Assembly: GCF_013761175.1 (NCBI RefSeq)
Contig: NZ_JACDUR010000001.1
Span: forward strand, 62,001-126,000
Length of the DNA: 64,000 nucleotides
From: Nonomuraea soli
Lineage (GTDB): Bacteria > Actinomycetota > Actinomycetes > Streptosporangiales > Streptosporangiaceae
Direction of reading: 5' to 3'
Shown: positions 18,000 through 26,016 of the stretch, piece by piece
Layout of the letters: each line of letters starts with the position of its first letter
Numbering within the stretch: position 1 is the stretch's first letter
Notes under the pieces: model-generated
The model's input: the letters and a program-made list of their open reading frames with translations, nothing else
What the model was told of the DNA's origin: nothing
Databases searched by the model: none
Made by a program: the position numbers and the translations under genes

Positions 18000-18018
18000 C
18001 CCTCTCGTGAACGAAGGG
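18000..18018 (-). ncRNA. Right-end hairpin, probable 3' part of TnpB guide (omega) RNA
   Basis: On the plus strand CCCT-c-TCG-TGAA-CGA-AGGG folds into a stem with a one-base bulge and a TGAA loop. It lies just beyond the tnpB stop and adjacent to the element end, where the omega RNA scaffold of IS605-group elements ends and the guide begins. The guide would then read into the 3' end of the SDR gene on the minus strand. Confidence 0.5.
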
Positions 18019-18032
18019 GATTCCAACAGCAC

Positions 18033-19229
18033 CTACCCCACGAGGAGGAGGTCACGTTGAGGTTCACGGTTCGCAGGCTCCGGCAACCCGGCGCCTCCCC
18101 GTGCAGCCACCGCATGCCCCGCGGCGGTATCCCGGACGTTGCATGCCGCGTTCACGTCGGCGTGCGCCTGATGTCCGCAGGCGACGCAGGCGAATCGAGA
18201 TTGGCTCTCTCTCGACCCGGCCGCGCGATGCCCGCAGACATTGCAGGTCTGCGACGTGTAACGCGGGTTGACCCTGACCACCCTGCCGGGAGCCTTGTGC
18301 TCCAGCCGGGTCACCAGCCGGCCCCACCCGTTGGCGAGGATGCCCCGGTTCAGGCCCGCTTTCTGACGCACATTGCGGCCGGGCGCGTCCGGGGTGCCCC
18401 GCGCCGAACGGCTCATGTTCGCGATGTCGAGGTCTTCGACGGCGATCATGTCGAACCGGCGCGCAAGATCGGTCGAGCTCTTCTCGATCCAGTCCTTGCG
18501 CCGGTCCGTCTCGCGCGCCCGCAGCCTGGCGACGGCCTGCTTGACCTTGCCCCGCCGCCTGGAGCCGCGCCGGGCACGGGCCAGCCTGCGCAGCAGCCGC
18601 GCCATCCGTGTCTTCTCGCCCTCGCGCAGGCCGGGCACGTTCAGCATCTCCCCGGTGGACAGCGCCGCGCTGACGACGACGCCCCGGTCCACACCCACCA
18701 CCTCGCCCGTCCCCGGCGCGGGGATCGCCTCCGGGACGGCGGCGAACGCCACGTACCAGCGGCCGGACGCGTCGCGGGTGACCCGGTAGGACTTCACCCC
18801 GTCGGGTACCGCACGCGACCAGCGCAACCGCACCCAGCCGACTTTCGGTACCTTGACCTCGCCCACCCGCCGCGACAGGCGGCGCACATCGCCCGCCTTG
18901 ACGGCGATGATCCGAAACCCCTCGTGCCGTCCGGCCTTGCGCCACGTCGGCCGCCGGTGCCTGCCGGCGAAAAAGTTGGCCATGGCCTGCGCGAAATCGC
19001 GCAACGCCTGCTGCTGGACGGTCACCGATCCCGCCGCGAGCCACGGATGGGCGGCTCGCGCCTCGGTCAGCTGACGGCACTGCTCGGCGAACCCCGGCGC
19101 GCCCTTCCGGCCGGGACGCCAGTGCGCGTGCTGCTCGACGGCCAGATTCCAGACGAACCGGGCGTGCCCGCAGTGCTCGGCCAACGCCGCCTCCTGAGCG
19201 GGCGTCGGCGTCAGCCGGTAGCGGGACAT
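18033..19229 (-). CDS. tnpB: RNA-guided endonuclease TnpB family protein
   Basis: A 398-residue TnpB. N-terminal RYRLTPTPAQEAALAEHCGHARFVWNLAVEQH is the usual start of the family. The split RuvC nuclease has Asp181 (VVGVDRGV), Glu265 (IAVEDLDIANM) and Asp358 (HADVNAACNVRD). The zinc finger is Cys329/Cys332 (TCNVCG) and Cys348/Cys351 (CVACG). All catalytic and zinc residues are intact and the frame is unbroken. Family members are RNA-guided DNA nucleases that preserve the element at its donor site. No TnpA is present, so movement would need a transposase in trans. ATG 19229 gives the standard N-terminus; an upstream in-frame extension (VAVGRLIG) is possible. Confidence 0.9.
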   Translation of the reverse strand: MSRYRLTPTPAQEAALAEHCGHARFVWNLAVEQHAHWRPGRKGAPGFAEQCRQLTEARAAHPWLAAGSVTVQQQALRDFAQAMANFFAGRHRRPTWRKAGRHEGFRIIAVKAGDVRRLSRRVGEVKVPKVGWVRLRWSRAVPDGVKSYRVTRDASGRWYVAFAAVPEAIPAPGTGEVVGVDRGVVVSAALSTGEMLNVPGLREGEKTRMARLLRRLARARRGSRRRGKVKQAVARLRARETDRRKDWIEKSSTDLARRFDMIAVEDLDIANMSRSARGTPDAPGRNVRQKAGLNRGILANGWGRLVTRLEHKAPGRVVRVNPRYTSQTCNVCGHRAAGSRESQSRFACVACGHQAHADVNAACNVRDTAAGHAVAARGGAGLPEPANREPQRDLLLVG

Positions 19230-19345
19230 ACCGATCAACCTACCGACCGCCACCGACAAAACCAGGAGATCACAGTGCCGCATCGTGCCGCGTTTCCTCC
19301 CAGCACTGAAGGACGGCGCCTCCACGCTGCAGGTGTTCGGTGAAC

Positions 19346-20584
19346 TCACAGAGCCTGGTACGACGCCTCCAGCAGGAGATAGCCGCGCAGCGCGCCGTCG
19401 GCGGCGCGGGCCAGGCGGTTCGGGGTGTAGCCGAAGGCCAGGCCGTGCTCCACGTCGCCCAGGCCGAGGAAGCCGCCCATGCCGGTGTGGCCGAACGCGC
19501 CCTCGTGGCCCGCCGTCGGGGTGAGGAAGGTCATGCTGGGGCGCATGTAGCCCAGGCCGAAGGAACTGTCGACGATCAGCAGCTCGTCGGGGCCGCTCAC
19601 GCGCCGCCTGATGGCGTCGCGCAGGGTCCGCTCCTGGAGGATCTCGCCGGCGACCAGGGCACGGTAGAAGCCGGCCAGGGCGCGGGCGGTGGTCACCAGG
19701 CCCGCGGCGGGCCAGCCGGAGGCCATGACCGCCGGATGGTTGGCGCCGCCGGGCAGGAGCTGCATGTCGGGGTTGCCCAGGGCGCGGTTGAGCGGGCTCT
19801 GCGGGTCGGCGAAGGCCCGGTTCATGCGGGTGAACAGGTCGTCGGCCGGGGCCTGGCCATGGGCGGCGGGCGTCTCCACCGGGGCCGGGGCCGGGGCCGG
19901 GGGCTGGCCGTTGGCGGACGCCTCCATGGGAGTGGGCGCGGGGTCCGCCGTGCGGGCGGCCGGGCGGTTGGTGGTCAGGCGGGCCGCGCGGTCGATGACG
20001 TGGTCCGGTGCCCCCAGCCACATGTCCAGCCCCAGCGGCCCGGCGATCTCGGCCGCCACCAGCTCGCCCGCCGTCTTGCCGCTCACCCGTCGGATGACCT
20101 CGCCGAGCAGGAACCCGTACGTCAGGGCGTGGTATCCGTGCCTGCTGCCCGGTTCCCACATCGGCTCCTGGGCCGCCAGCCGCGCCGCGATCGCCGGATG
20201 GTCGGAGAACTCCTCGACCGGCACCGGATCGTCGATGATCGGCAACCCCGCCTGGTGGGTGAGCAGGTGTTCCACGGTGACGTCCGGCTTGCCGAACTCG
20301 GGCCAGTACGTCGCCACCGGCTCGCTCACCTTCACCAGCCCGCGCTCGACGAGCGTGAGCAGCACGGTCGCGGTGATCGCCTTGGTGCACGAGTAGGCGT
20401 AGGCGGGCGTGTCGGCGGCCCACGGCCGCCCGGTGTGCCGGTCGGCGACGCCGTCCCACAGGTCGACGACGGGTTCGCCGTGCAGGTAGACGGCGACGGC
20501 CGCGCCCACCTCCTCGCCCTTGGCGAAGCTCTTCTCGAAGATCTCTCGGACGCGGGCGAAGCGGGGATCACAGTGGCCGTTCAC
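19346..20584 (-). CDS. Serine hydrolase (class C beta-lactamase/esterase family)
   Basis: A 412-residue beta-lactamase-related hydrolase. The SxxK motif is Ser65-Cys-Thr-Lys68 in AYSCTKAITATVL; the second-motif tyrosine fits Tyr151 or Tyr156 in GYHALTYGFLLGEVIRR; the third-motif HxG fits GHEGAFGHTGMGG. No signal peptide is visible, which favours a cytosolic esterase (EstB-like) over a beta-lactamase. A Pro/Ala-rich insert of roughly 40 residues (TADPAPTPMEAS...) interrupts the fold near residues 222-263. It is divergent from the cyclase-family gene, with operator site D between them; both may belong to the same regulon. The tnpB element lies right after its stop. Confidence 0.87.
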   Translation of the reverse strand: MNGHCDPRFARVREIFEKSFAKGEEVGAAVAVYLHGEPVVDLWDGVADRHTGRPWAADTPAYAYSCTKAITATVLLTLVERGLVKVSEPVATYWPEFGKPDVTVEHLLTHQAGLPIIDDPVPVEEFSDHPAIAARLAAQEPMWEPGSRHGYHALTYGFLLGEVIRRVSGKTAGELVAAEIAGPLGLDMWLGAPDHVIDRAARLTTNRPAARTADPAPTPMEASANGQPPAPAPAPVETPAAHGQAPADDLFTRMNRAFADPQSPLNRALGNPDMQLLPGGANHPAVMASGWPAAGLVTTARALAGFYRALVAGEILQERTLRDAIRRRVSGPDELLIVDSSFGLGYMRPSMTFLTPTAGHEGAFGHTGMGGFLGLGDVEHGLAFGYTPNRLARAADGALRGYLLLEASYQAL

Positions 20585-20598
20585 ACGACTCCTAGGGG

Positions 20599-20618
20599 AA
20601 GCGAGCGCTTACTTGGTC
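20599..20618 (-). promoter_or_regulatory. Operator-like palindrome, site D of shared 20-bp motif
   Basis: Minus-strand reading GACCAAGTAAGCGCTCGCTT. It sits in the divergent promoter between the serine hydrolase (start 20584) and the cyclase-family gene (start about 20613), overlapping the latter's start codon. It could control both directions. Confidence 0.5.
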
Positions 20619-21497
20619 ACCGAGCCTAACAACTGGGGGCGTTTCGGCCCAGAGGATCAGCGGGGCACGCTCAACCTGCTGACCGGCGAGCGGGTGCTGG
20701 CCGCGCTGGCCGCCGCCGTCACCGGGCAGGTCCTGTGCCTGTCGATGCCGGTACGGCGAGGCGGCCCGCGGCTGCGCGGGCGCCCGGAGCCCCAGCACTT
20801 CATGTCCATCGACGGCGCCGACTTCGCCGCGGGCACCAGGCCCGTGGGTGCGGGGCTGCGGATGGCCGACGACGCGCTCATCGTCTCGGCGCACGGCACG
20901 ACCACCCACATGGACGCCCTGTGCCACATGTGGGAGGGCGATCAGCTCTACAACGGCCACCCGGCCGCCCAGGTGCACTCGTACGGCGCCAAGCGGTGCG
21001 GCATCGAGCAGGCGGGCGGGGTCGTGGCGCGCGGCGTGTTCTTCGACGTGCCGAGGCACCTGGGGCTCGATCACCTGCCGCCCGAGTTCCGCATCTCCGG
21101 CGACCTCCTGGAGGAGATCGCCCCCGTCGGGCCGGGGGAGGTGGCGGTGATCAGGACCGGCTGGCCGCTGGTGTGGGATCGTTCGCCGGAGGAGTACTGG
21201 TCGGGCCAGCCGGGCCTGGCCGCGTCTGCGGGACGGTGGCTGGCCGAGCGCGACGTGGCGGTGGTGGCCGCCGACAACGCCGCGATCGGCGGGCTCAACC
21301 CTCGTCAGCTCTCCGACGAGGACCTGGCCGACGACCTGCACCTGATCCTGCTGCACCGCCACGGCGTCCACCTGATCGAGCTGCTGTGGCTGGAGGAGCT
21401 GAGCGCGACCGGCCGCTCCGACTTCGTCTTCGTCGCAGCGCCCCTGCGCCTGCAGGGAGGCACGGCCAGCCCGCTCAACCCGCTGGCGATCCTCTGA
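20613..21497 (+). CDS. Cyclase family protein (metal-dependent hydrolase, kynurenine formamidase-like)
   Basis: A 294-residue cyclase-family hydrolase. The N-terminal NNWGRFGPEDQRGTLNLLT is diagnostic, and the metal/catalytic motif is HGTTTHMDALCHMW, the HxGTHxDxxxH signature with one substitution. FFDVPRHLGLDHLP and GPGEVAVIRTGWPLVW follow as expected. The family hydrolyses amides or lactone-like bonds, for example N-formylkynurenine. I chose the TTG at 20613 (MVTEPNNWGRFG), since a longer open frame to 20520 overlaps the divergent serine hydrolase. The start codon lies within operator-like site D. Its stop region is followed by an imperfect duplicate of its own last ~20 bases. Confidence 0.85.
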   Translation: MVTEPNNWGRFGPEDQRGTLNLLTGERVLAALAAAVTGQVLCLSMPVRRGGPRLRGRPEPQHFMSIDGADFAAGTRPVGAGLRMADDALIVSAHGTTTHMDALCHMWEGDQLYNGHPAAQVHSYGAKRCGIEQAGGVVARGVFFDVPRHLGLDHLPPEFRISGDLLEEIAPVGPGEVAVIRTGWPLVWDRSPEEYWSGQPGLAASAGRWLAERDVAVVAADNAAIGGLNPRQLSDEDLADDLHLILLHRHGVHLIELLWLEELSATGRSDFVFVAAPLRLQGGTASPLNPLAIL

Positions 21498-21546
21498 CCG
21501 GGGCGACGGCGGGCCGGCTCGACCCCGCTGGCGGTCCTCCTGACCC

Positions 21547-22548
21547 TCACCAGGCGACGGGCAGCTCCTCCAGCGTGGCGATCGGATAGCCGGCGCGCGG
21601 TCTCGGCTCCCCGGCGTGCCGCAGGGCGGGGAAGGCCTCGAACAGCGCGCGGTAGGCGATGCGCAGCTCCAGCCTGGCCAGGTTGTGGCCCAGGCACAGG
21701 TGCGCGCCGTACCCGAAGGCCAGGTGCTCGCGTGCCTCTGGCCGGTCCAGGCGCAGCGTGTGCGGGTCGGTGAAGACGGCGGGATCGTGGTTGGCCGCGA
21801 GCAGGTCGATCGTCACCGTCTCACCGGCGGCGACCGTGCGCTCGTCGAGCTGCACCTCCTCCAGCGCGGCGCGGTTCGGCGCGCCCACCCGGACGATCGT
21901 CAGGTGCCGCAGCAGTTCCTCGACCGGGTCCGAGCGGTCCTGCTCGGGGTGGCGCAGCAGTGTGTCGACGCCCAGGGAGATCATCGCCGCGGTGGTCTCG
22001 TGCCCGGCCACCAGCAGGATCAGCGCGATGTTGGTGAGCTCCTCGACGGTCACCTCGGCCTTCAGCCCGCTGATCAGGTCGTCGCCGGGCTCCTTGCCGT
22101 CGATCAGGTCGCGCAGGTAGCCCGTGAGGTCGGCCACGGCCTGCTGCGAGCCGTACACCATCGCGGTCGAGTTGCTCTCGAAGAAGGCGTGGTCGGCGTA
22201 CGGCACGCCGAGCAGCTCGCAGATCACCCGCGAGGGCAGGGGAAGGGCGAAGGCGCTCACCAGGTCGACGGGGGGTCCGTGGGTGATCATGCCGTCGATG
22301 AGCTCGGCGGCGATCCGCTCGATGCGGGGTTCGAGCAGCCGCATGCGGCGGGCGGTGAACTGGCCCTGCAGCAGGCGCCGGTAGTGGGTGTGCCGCGGCG
22401 GGTCCATGTGGATGAACCAGCCGGGCGCCGCGGGCTGGGAGGCGTCGTTGGGCCGGGCGGTGGGGAGCTGGGGGCGCTTGAGCTCCTGCCGGTTGCTGAA
22501 GCGCGGGTCGCTCAGGACCGTGCGGGCGTCTTTCTGAGTGCTGACCAT
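21547..22548 (-). CDS. Cytochrome P450, N-terminally short
   Basis: A ~333-residue P450 (about 400 is usual). It has the I-helix LLVAGHETTAAM, the ExxR pair in VEELLRH, and the haem loop FGYGAHLCLGHNLARLE with its cysteine. The sequence begins at MVSTQKDARTVLSDPRFS, which in typical bacterial P450s is about 60 residues in. The A-helix/beta-1 region is therefore missing, and there is no room upstream because a divergent TetR gene starts 56 bases away. An alternative ATG at 22569 adds only seven residues. Both starts lie in or by a 24-bp palindrome. Whether the enzyme folds and is active is uncertain; it may be a degraded copy. Confidence 0.85.
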   Translation of the reverse strand: MVSTQKDARTVLSDPRFSNRQELKRPQLPTARPNDASQPAAPGWFIHMDPPRHTHYRRLLQGQFTARRMRLLEPRIERIAAELIDGMITHGPPVDLVSAFALPLPSRVICELLGVPYADHAFFESNSTAMVYGSQQAVADLTGYLRDLIDGKEPGDDLISGLKAEVTVEELTNIALILLVAGHETTAAMISLGVDTLLRHPEQDRSDPVEELLRHLTIVRVGAPNRAALEEVQLDERTVAAGETVTIDLLAANHDPAVFTDPHTLRLDRPEAREHLAFGYGAHLCLGHNLARLELRIAYRALFEAFPALRHAGEPRPRAGYPIATLEELPVAW

Positions 22549-22572
22549 GAAATGAGAGTAGACTTTCATTTC
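22549..22572. promoter_or_regulatory. 24-bp palindrome in P450/TetR divergent promoter (probable TetR operator)
   Basis: GAAATGA-g-AGT-ag-ACT-t-TCATTTC: ten of twelve symmetric base pairs match. It lies between the P450 start (22548) and the TetR start (22604), the usual position of an autoregulatory TetR-family operator. The motif is unrelated to the AACCAAGC motif of nearby promoters. Confidence 0.65.
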
Positions 22573-22603
22573 GGAGTTTGCTAGCGCTTTGTAGAATCTC
22601 AGC

Positions 22604-23197
22604 ATGAGTCTGCGGGAGCGCAAGAAGGCCAGGACCCGGGCGCTGATCCAGCGCGAGGCACTGCGGTTGTTCCGGGATCAGGGCTACGCGGCGACCACCG
22701 TCGAGCAGGTCGCCGAGGCGGCCGAGGTGGCGCCGAGCACGGTCTTCCGCTACTTCCCGACGAAGGAGGACCTGGTCGTCATCGACGAGGACCAGGATTT
22801 CCTCGACGCGCTGCGCGACGCGCCCGCCGAGCTGGGCCCGGTGGGCGCGGTGCGACACGCCATGCGGGTGTGGACGGCCGCGCAGAGCGCCGACGAGCTG
22901 GCCGAGGGGGTCGAGCGGGAGCGGCTGATGCTCACCGTGCCCGAGGTGTGGGCGTCGAGCCTGAAGAGCATCACCGGGTCGGTCACGGCGATGCAGGAGC
23001 TGCTGGCGCGGCGGGCCGGGGTGCCGATGGAGGCCATGCGCAACCGCACGGGCGCCATCGTGGGAGTGATCTTCGCGGTATGGCTCACGTGGTCGTCGTC
23101 GCCGGGCTCCGACGGCCCGGCCGAGCTGGACCGGGCCCTGGCCGAACTGGAGGTCCTCGACACGGCCCCCGCGCCGCAGGTCAGGAACGCAGGGTGA
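22604..23197 (+). CDS. TetR/AcrR family transcriptional regulator
   Basis: A 197-residue regulator. The N-terminal helix-turn-helix is LRERKKARTRALIQREALRLFRDQGYAATTVEQVAEAAEVAPSTVFRYFPTKEDLV, close to consensus. The C-terminal ligand domain is less conserved (MRVWTAAQSADELAEGVERERL). It is divergent from the P450 gene, with a 24-bp palindrome between, so it probably represses the P450 and itself. It is one candidate regulator for nearby genes, but its own putative operator differs from the shared 20-bp motif. Its stop overlaps the end of the phosphotransferase gene on the other strand by 17 bases. Confidence 0.92.
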   Translation: MSLRERKKARTRALIQREALRLFRDQGYAATTVEQVAEAAEVAPSTVFRYFPTKEDLVVIDEDQDFLDALRDAPAELGPVGAVRHAMRVWTAAQSADELAEGVERERLMLTVPEVWASSLKSITGSVTAMQELLARRAGVPMEAMRNRTGAIVGVIFAVWLTWSSSPGSDGPAELDRALAELEVLDTAPAPQVRNAG

Positions 23198-24500
23198 GCA
23201 GGCGGCGCAGCCAGCGGGCGATCATGGGCTTCAGCGTCGCGTCGCCGTCGGGAGGCAGCACCGAGACGATCGCCGCGTAGCTGATCGCCTGGTTCACGGC
23301 CACCAGCGGCTCGGCCAGCTCCCACGCCTCCCGCAGCCGGTCCGGCGGCGCGTGTGCGGTCCAGGCGGCCAGATAGGCGTCGAGCGCGGCCGGGTTGGGC
23401 TGCCAGTAGAGCGTCACCAGGTCGAGAAACGGGTGGCCGACGCCCGCGTCCGTCCAGTCGAAGTAGACGAAGCCGCCGTCGGCGCGGGCGACGTTGGCCA
23501 GGTGGAAGTCGCCGTGCACGGCACAGTCCGGCAGGCCGTACGCCGACAGCCGCTCGACCGCGGACAGCAGGCCGGGTACGGCGGAGCGGATCGCCCGCGC
23601 CTCCTCCTCGTCCAGCCAGGACGCCGGGTCGGCGCCGGGCGGGACCACCGTGTGGTCGAGCGCGGCGGCCCAGGTCGACAGCTGATCGGCCAGCCACGGC
23701 AGGGTGCGCTCACCGCATCCCGCCGCGATGAGCTCGGCGGTCACCCCGGAGGTGGCCGCCTGGAAACGGCCGTAGGCGCCGAGCACCTCGGCGTGCACGT
23801 CGAGCGGGGCCTGGTGGCCGATCTCCGGAGGGAAGGGCCGCATGGCCAGCAGCCGCGCGCCTGGGTCGTGGGCGAGCGGCGCGGGCACCTGGCCGGGGAA
23901 GTGCCGGTGCAGGACGGTGACGACCGCGCCCTCGTCGACGAACAGCGGGGAGTCGGCGGCGGACTTCACGAAGACGTCGCCGTCCGAGGTGGGCACGCGC
24001 AGGACGCAGCTGAGGTCCCAGATCCGCACCTGCTCGGCCGGCCCCGTGACGGTGACGCCCGGCGGCAGCGCACCGGCCAGCCAGCGGGTGACCCGGTGGA
24101 TCCAGCCCGGCCGGGCCCACGGGGCCTCGCCGGACCGCCCGCCGCCGGGCGTGGCCCCCGAGGTGCCGGAGGCATCGAATGACCCCGGGGTGTACCACTC
24201 CGGGGCGTGGCCGTCGGCGAAGTCGTCGCGGTGGGCGCCGAGCAGGGTCAGGTGCCGCACGCCCGTCTCGCTGTCCTCCTTCTCGGACAGCGCCTTGAGC
24301 AGCACGGCGTCGACCTGGCACGCGCGCAGCAGCGCCTCCTGCAGAGGGCGCGGCTCGTCGGCCCACAGGCGTCCTGGCAGCTCGACCGCGGGCAGGACCT
24401 GGGGCCCGCCGGGCCGTACGAGCTGCCATTCGACGATGGTGCGCCATTCGGGTTCGGTCACGGCGGTCCACTGTGCACCATCGTCGCCCGCCCGGGCCAC
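23181..24500 (-). CDS. Aminoglycoside phosphotransferase (APH) family protein
   Basis: A protein of up to 439 residues. The C-terminal ~280 residues are an APH/choline-kinase-like domain with the Brenner motif VHGDFHLANV and the metal-binding YFDWTDAGVGHPFLD. A nucleotide-loop-like WDLSCVLRVPTSDGDVFVKSA precedes it. The N-terminal ~130 residues (EWQLVRPGGPQVLPAVELPG ... LTLLGAHRDDFADGHAPEWY) are not part of the kinase and resemble no family I can name. The start may be the GTG at 24500 or 24461; neither has a strong ribosome site. These proteins phosphorylate small hydroxylated molecules; antibiotic resistance should not be assumed. It follows the CoA ligase by 6 bases. Confidence 0.85.
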   Translation of the reverse strand: MARAGDDGAQWTAVTEPEWRTIVEWQLVRPGGPQVLPAVELPGRLWADEPRPLQEALLRACQVDAVLLKALSEKEDSETGVRHLTLLGAHRDDFADGHAPEWYTPGSFDASGTSGATPGGGRSGEAPWARPGWIHRVTRWLAGALPPGVTVTGPAEQVRIWDLSCVLRVPTSDGDVFVKSAADSPLFVDEGAVVTVLHRHFPGQVPAPLAHDPGARLLAMRPFPPEIGHQAPLDVHAEVLGAYGRFQAATSGVTAELIAAGCGERTLPWLADQLSTWAAALDHTVVPPGADPASWLDEEEARAIRSAVPGLLSAVERLSAYGLPDCAVHGDFHLANVARADGGFVYFDWTDAGVGHPFLDLVTLYWQPNPAALDAYLAAWTAHAPPDRLREAWELAEPLVAVNQAISYAAIVSVLPPDGDATLKPMIARWLRRLLTLRS

Positions 24501-24506
24501 CGAATA

Positions 24507-25991
24507 TCAGGCCCCCGGGTAGTTCCCTCCGCCGTGGGCGGCGTCGAGCGCGTCGTAGTCGGGGGTGAAGCCCTTCTTCGGCACGGCCTCCACGAACACC
24601 ACGCGCCTGGGTTTCTTGTAGGAGGCCAGCAGGCCCTTGACGTGCTCGATGAGCTCCTCCTCCGTGGCCTCGCCCTTGAGGGCGACGACGGCCTGGACCG
24701 CCTGGTGCCAGGTGTCGTCCGGCACGCCGATGACGGCGGCGTCGGCGACGGCGGGGTGCGTCTTGAGCGCGCGCTCGACCTCGGCGGGGTAGATGTTCTC
24801 GTTGCCCGACTTGATCATCCGCAGCTTCGGCCCGATGAACGTGATGGTGCCGTCGGGCTCGCGTTTGCCCAGGTCACCGGTGTGGTGCCAGCCATCGGCA
24901 GATTTGGCGGCGTTAAGCTCCGGCCGGGCGAAATATCCGGAGAAGAGGGTCTTGCCGCGTGCGCAGATCTCGCCCACCTCCCCCGGCGGCACCTCGATCC
25001 CGCCCGGACCGAGGATCCGCACCTGCACCAGCGGCGAGGGCCGCCCCGCGAACCCCGATCCTCCCGGCGCCAGCCCCAGGAAGGTGAGCATGCCGCCCAC
25101 CTCCGTCTGGCCGTATCCGCCCATCTTGGAGCGGCACCACGGCGAGTCGTCGACCGTGGTCATGGCGTCCCACTCGGCCGAGTGGGAGATGAAGCGCATC
25201 GAGGACAGGTCGTACTTGCCGCCCGCGTTGGCCGCGACCACGGCGTCGATCATCTGCCCGAACAGGAACGCCTGCGTGACCTTCTCCGCGTCGACCAGCC
25301 GGCACAGCTCCTCGGCGTCGAAGGCGGGCATGAAGACGTTCTTGCCGCCGAGGTGGAAGGTGGCCAGCGCGAACATCGTCGTGCCGACGTGGAAGAGCGG
25401 TCCGCTGGCCAGGAAGGCGAAGTCCGGCTCCATGCGCCGCACGATCTGCAGCGAGGTGGCGTGCGCGAGCAGGGCGGCGCTCGACAGCAGGGCGGCGTTG
25501 GGCCGGCCGTCGAAGGCGGCGGTGTAGAGCGCCAGCACCGGCTCGGTGTCGGCGACCTGGTCGAAGGCGCGCAACGATCCGGAGGCGAGGAAGGCCTCGT
25601 ACTCCTGCCCGGCCCGGATCCAGGCGCCGTCGGCCTGGACGAGCGGGGTGACGGCGTCCGACGGTTGCCACACCACGACGCGAGGCGTGAGGTCGCCGAG
25701 GACGAACCGCAGCTCGTCGGTGCTCTGGCGCCAGTTGGCTGGGCAGCAGACGGCTCCCAGCCGCGAGCAGGCCAGCAGCAGTTCCAGGACGGCATGGGAG
25801 TTCTGGCCCAGCCAGAGCACCCGGTCGCCGGGGCCGGTGCCGCGCTCGGCCAGGGCCGCGGCCAGGCGGGTGACGCGGGCTTCCAGTTCGGGATAGGTGA
25901 GCCGGACCTCGCCGTCGACCACGGCGGCGGCCTGGGGCCTGCTGCGCGCGTGGTCGGCCAGGACGTCGGAGAGGGTCAGGGAGTGGATCAT
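24507..25991 (-). CDS. Acyl-CoA synthetase (AMP-binding family) with unusual P-loop
   Basis: A 494-residue adenylate-forming protein. A5 (GGYGQTEVGGM), A7/A8 (HHTGDLGKREPDGTITFIGPKLRMIKSGNENIYPAEVERAL) are clear. The phosphate loop, normally TSGTTGxPKG, reads LYTAAFDGRPNAALLS, with the conserved lysine and GTTG lost. The C-terminal catalytic lysine motif is also not obvious (VPKKGFTPDYDALDA). A similar loop is, as far as I recall, shared by an actinobacterial subgroup, so it may be a functional variant. The ATG at 25991 has GGAGG six bases upstream. It lies just downstream of an LLM gene on the same strand, probably one operon under site E. Confidence 0.87.
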   Translation of the reverse strand: MIHSLTLSDVLADHARSRPQAAAVVDGEVRLTYPELEARVTRLAAALAERGTGPGDRVLWLGQNSHAVLELLLACSRLGAVCCPANWRQSTDELRFVLGDLTPRVVVWQPSDAVTPLVQADGAWIRAGQEYEAFLASGSLRAFDQVADTEPVLALYTAAFDGRPNAALLSSAALLAHATSLQIVRRMEPDFAFLASGPLFHVGTTMFALATFHLGGKNVFMPAFDAEELCRLVDAEKVTQAFLFGQMIDAVVAANAGGKYDLSSMRFISHSAEWDAMTTVDDSPWCRSKMGGYGQTEVGGMLTFLGLAPGGSGFAGRPSPLVQVRILGPGGIEVPPGEVGEICARGKTLFSGYFARPELNAAKSADGWHHTGDLGKREPDGTITFIGPKLRMIKSGNENIYPAEVERALKTHPAVADAAVIGVPDDTWHQAVQAVVALKGEATEEELIEHVKGLLASYKKPRRVVFVEAVPKKGFTPDYDALDAAHGGGNYPGA

Positions 25992-26016
25992 CGCGCCTCC
26001 TGGAGAATCACAACAT

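Larger units (their letters stand above)
17994..19340 (-). mobile_element. tnpB-only IS200/IS605-group element (IS1341 type)
   Basis: About 1.35 kb between the stop of the SDR gene and the stop of a serine hydrolase gene. It contains one minus-strand gene, tnpB, and no tnpA. The tnpB-distal end carries the ACATCCTCC...GGGGATTCC hairpin region characteristic of the right end of this group, where the omega RNA ends. The left boundary is placed after TTCAC on the minus strand (19344-19340), a plausible target-adjacent motif. Boundaries are approximate, as these elements make no target duplication. Confidence 0.7.

Noticed and set aside
21478..21547. Imperfect duplication of the cyclase gene end (CCGCTGGCGATCCTC / CCGCTGGCGGTCCTC)
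   Set aside because: A short local duplication outside coding sequence with no evident function.
22573..22592. Possible seventh copy of the AACCAAGC motif near TetR
   Set aside because: Only one half-site is recognisable (six of eight bases) and the other fails; the stronger 24-bp palindrome explains regulation here.
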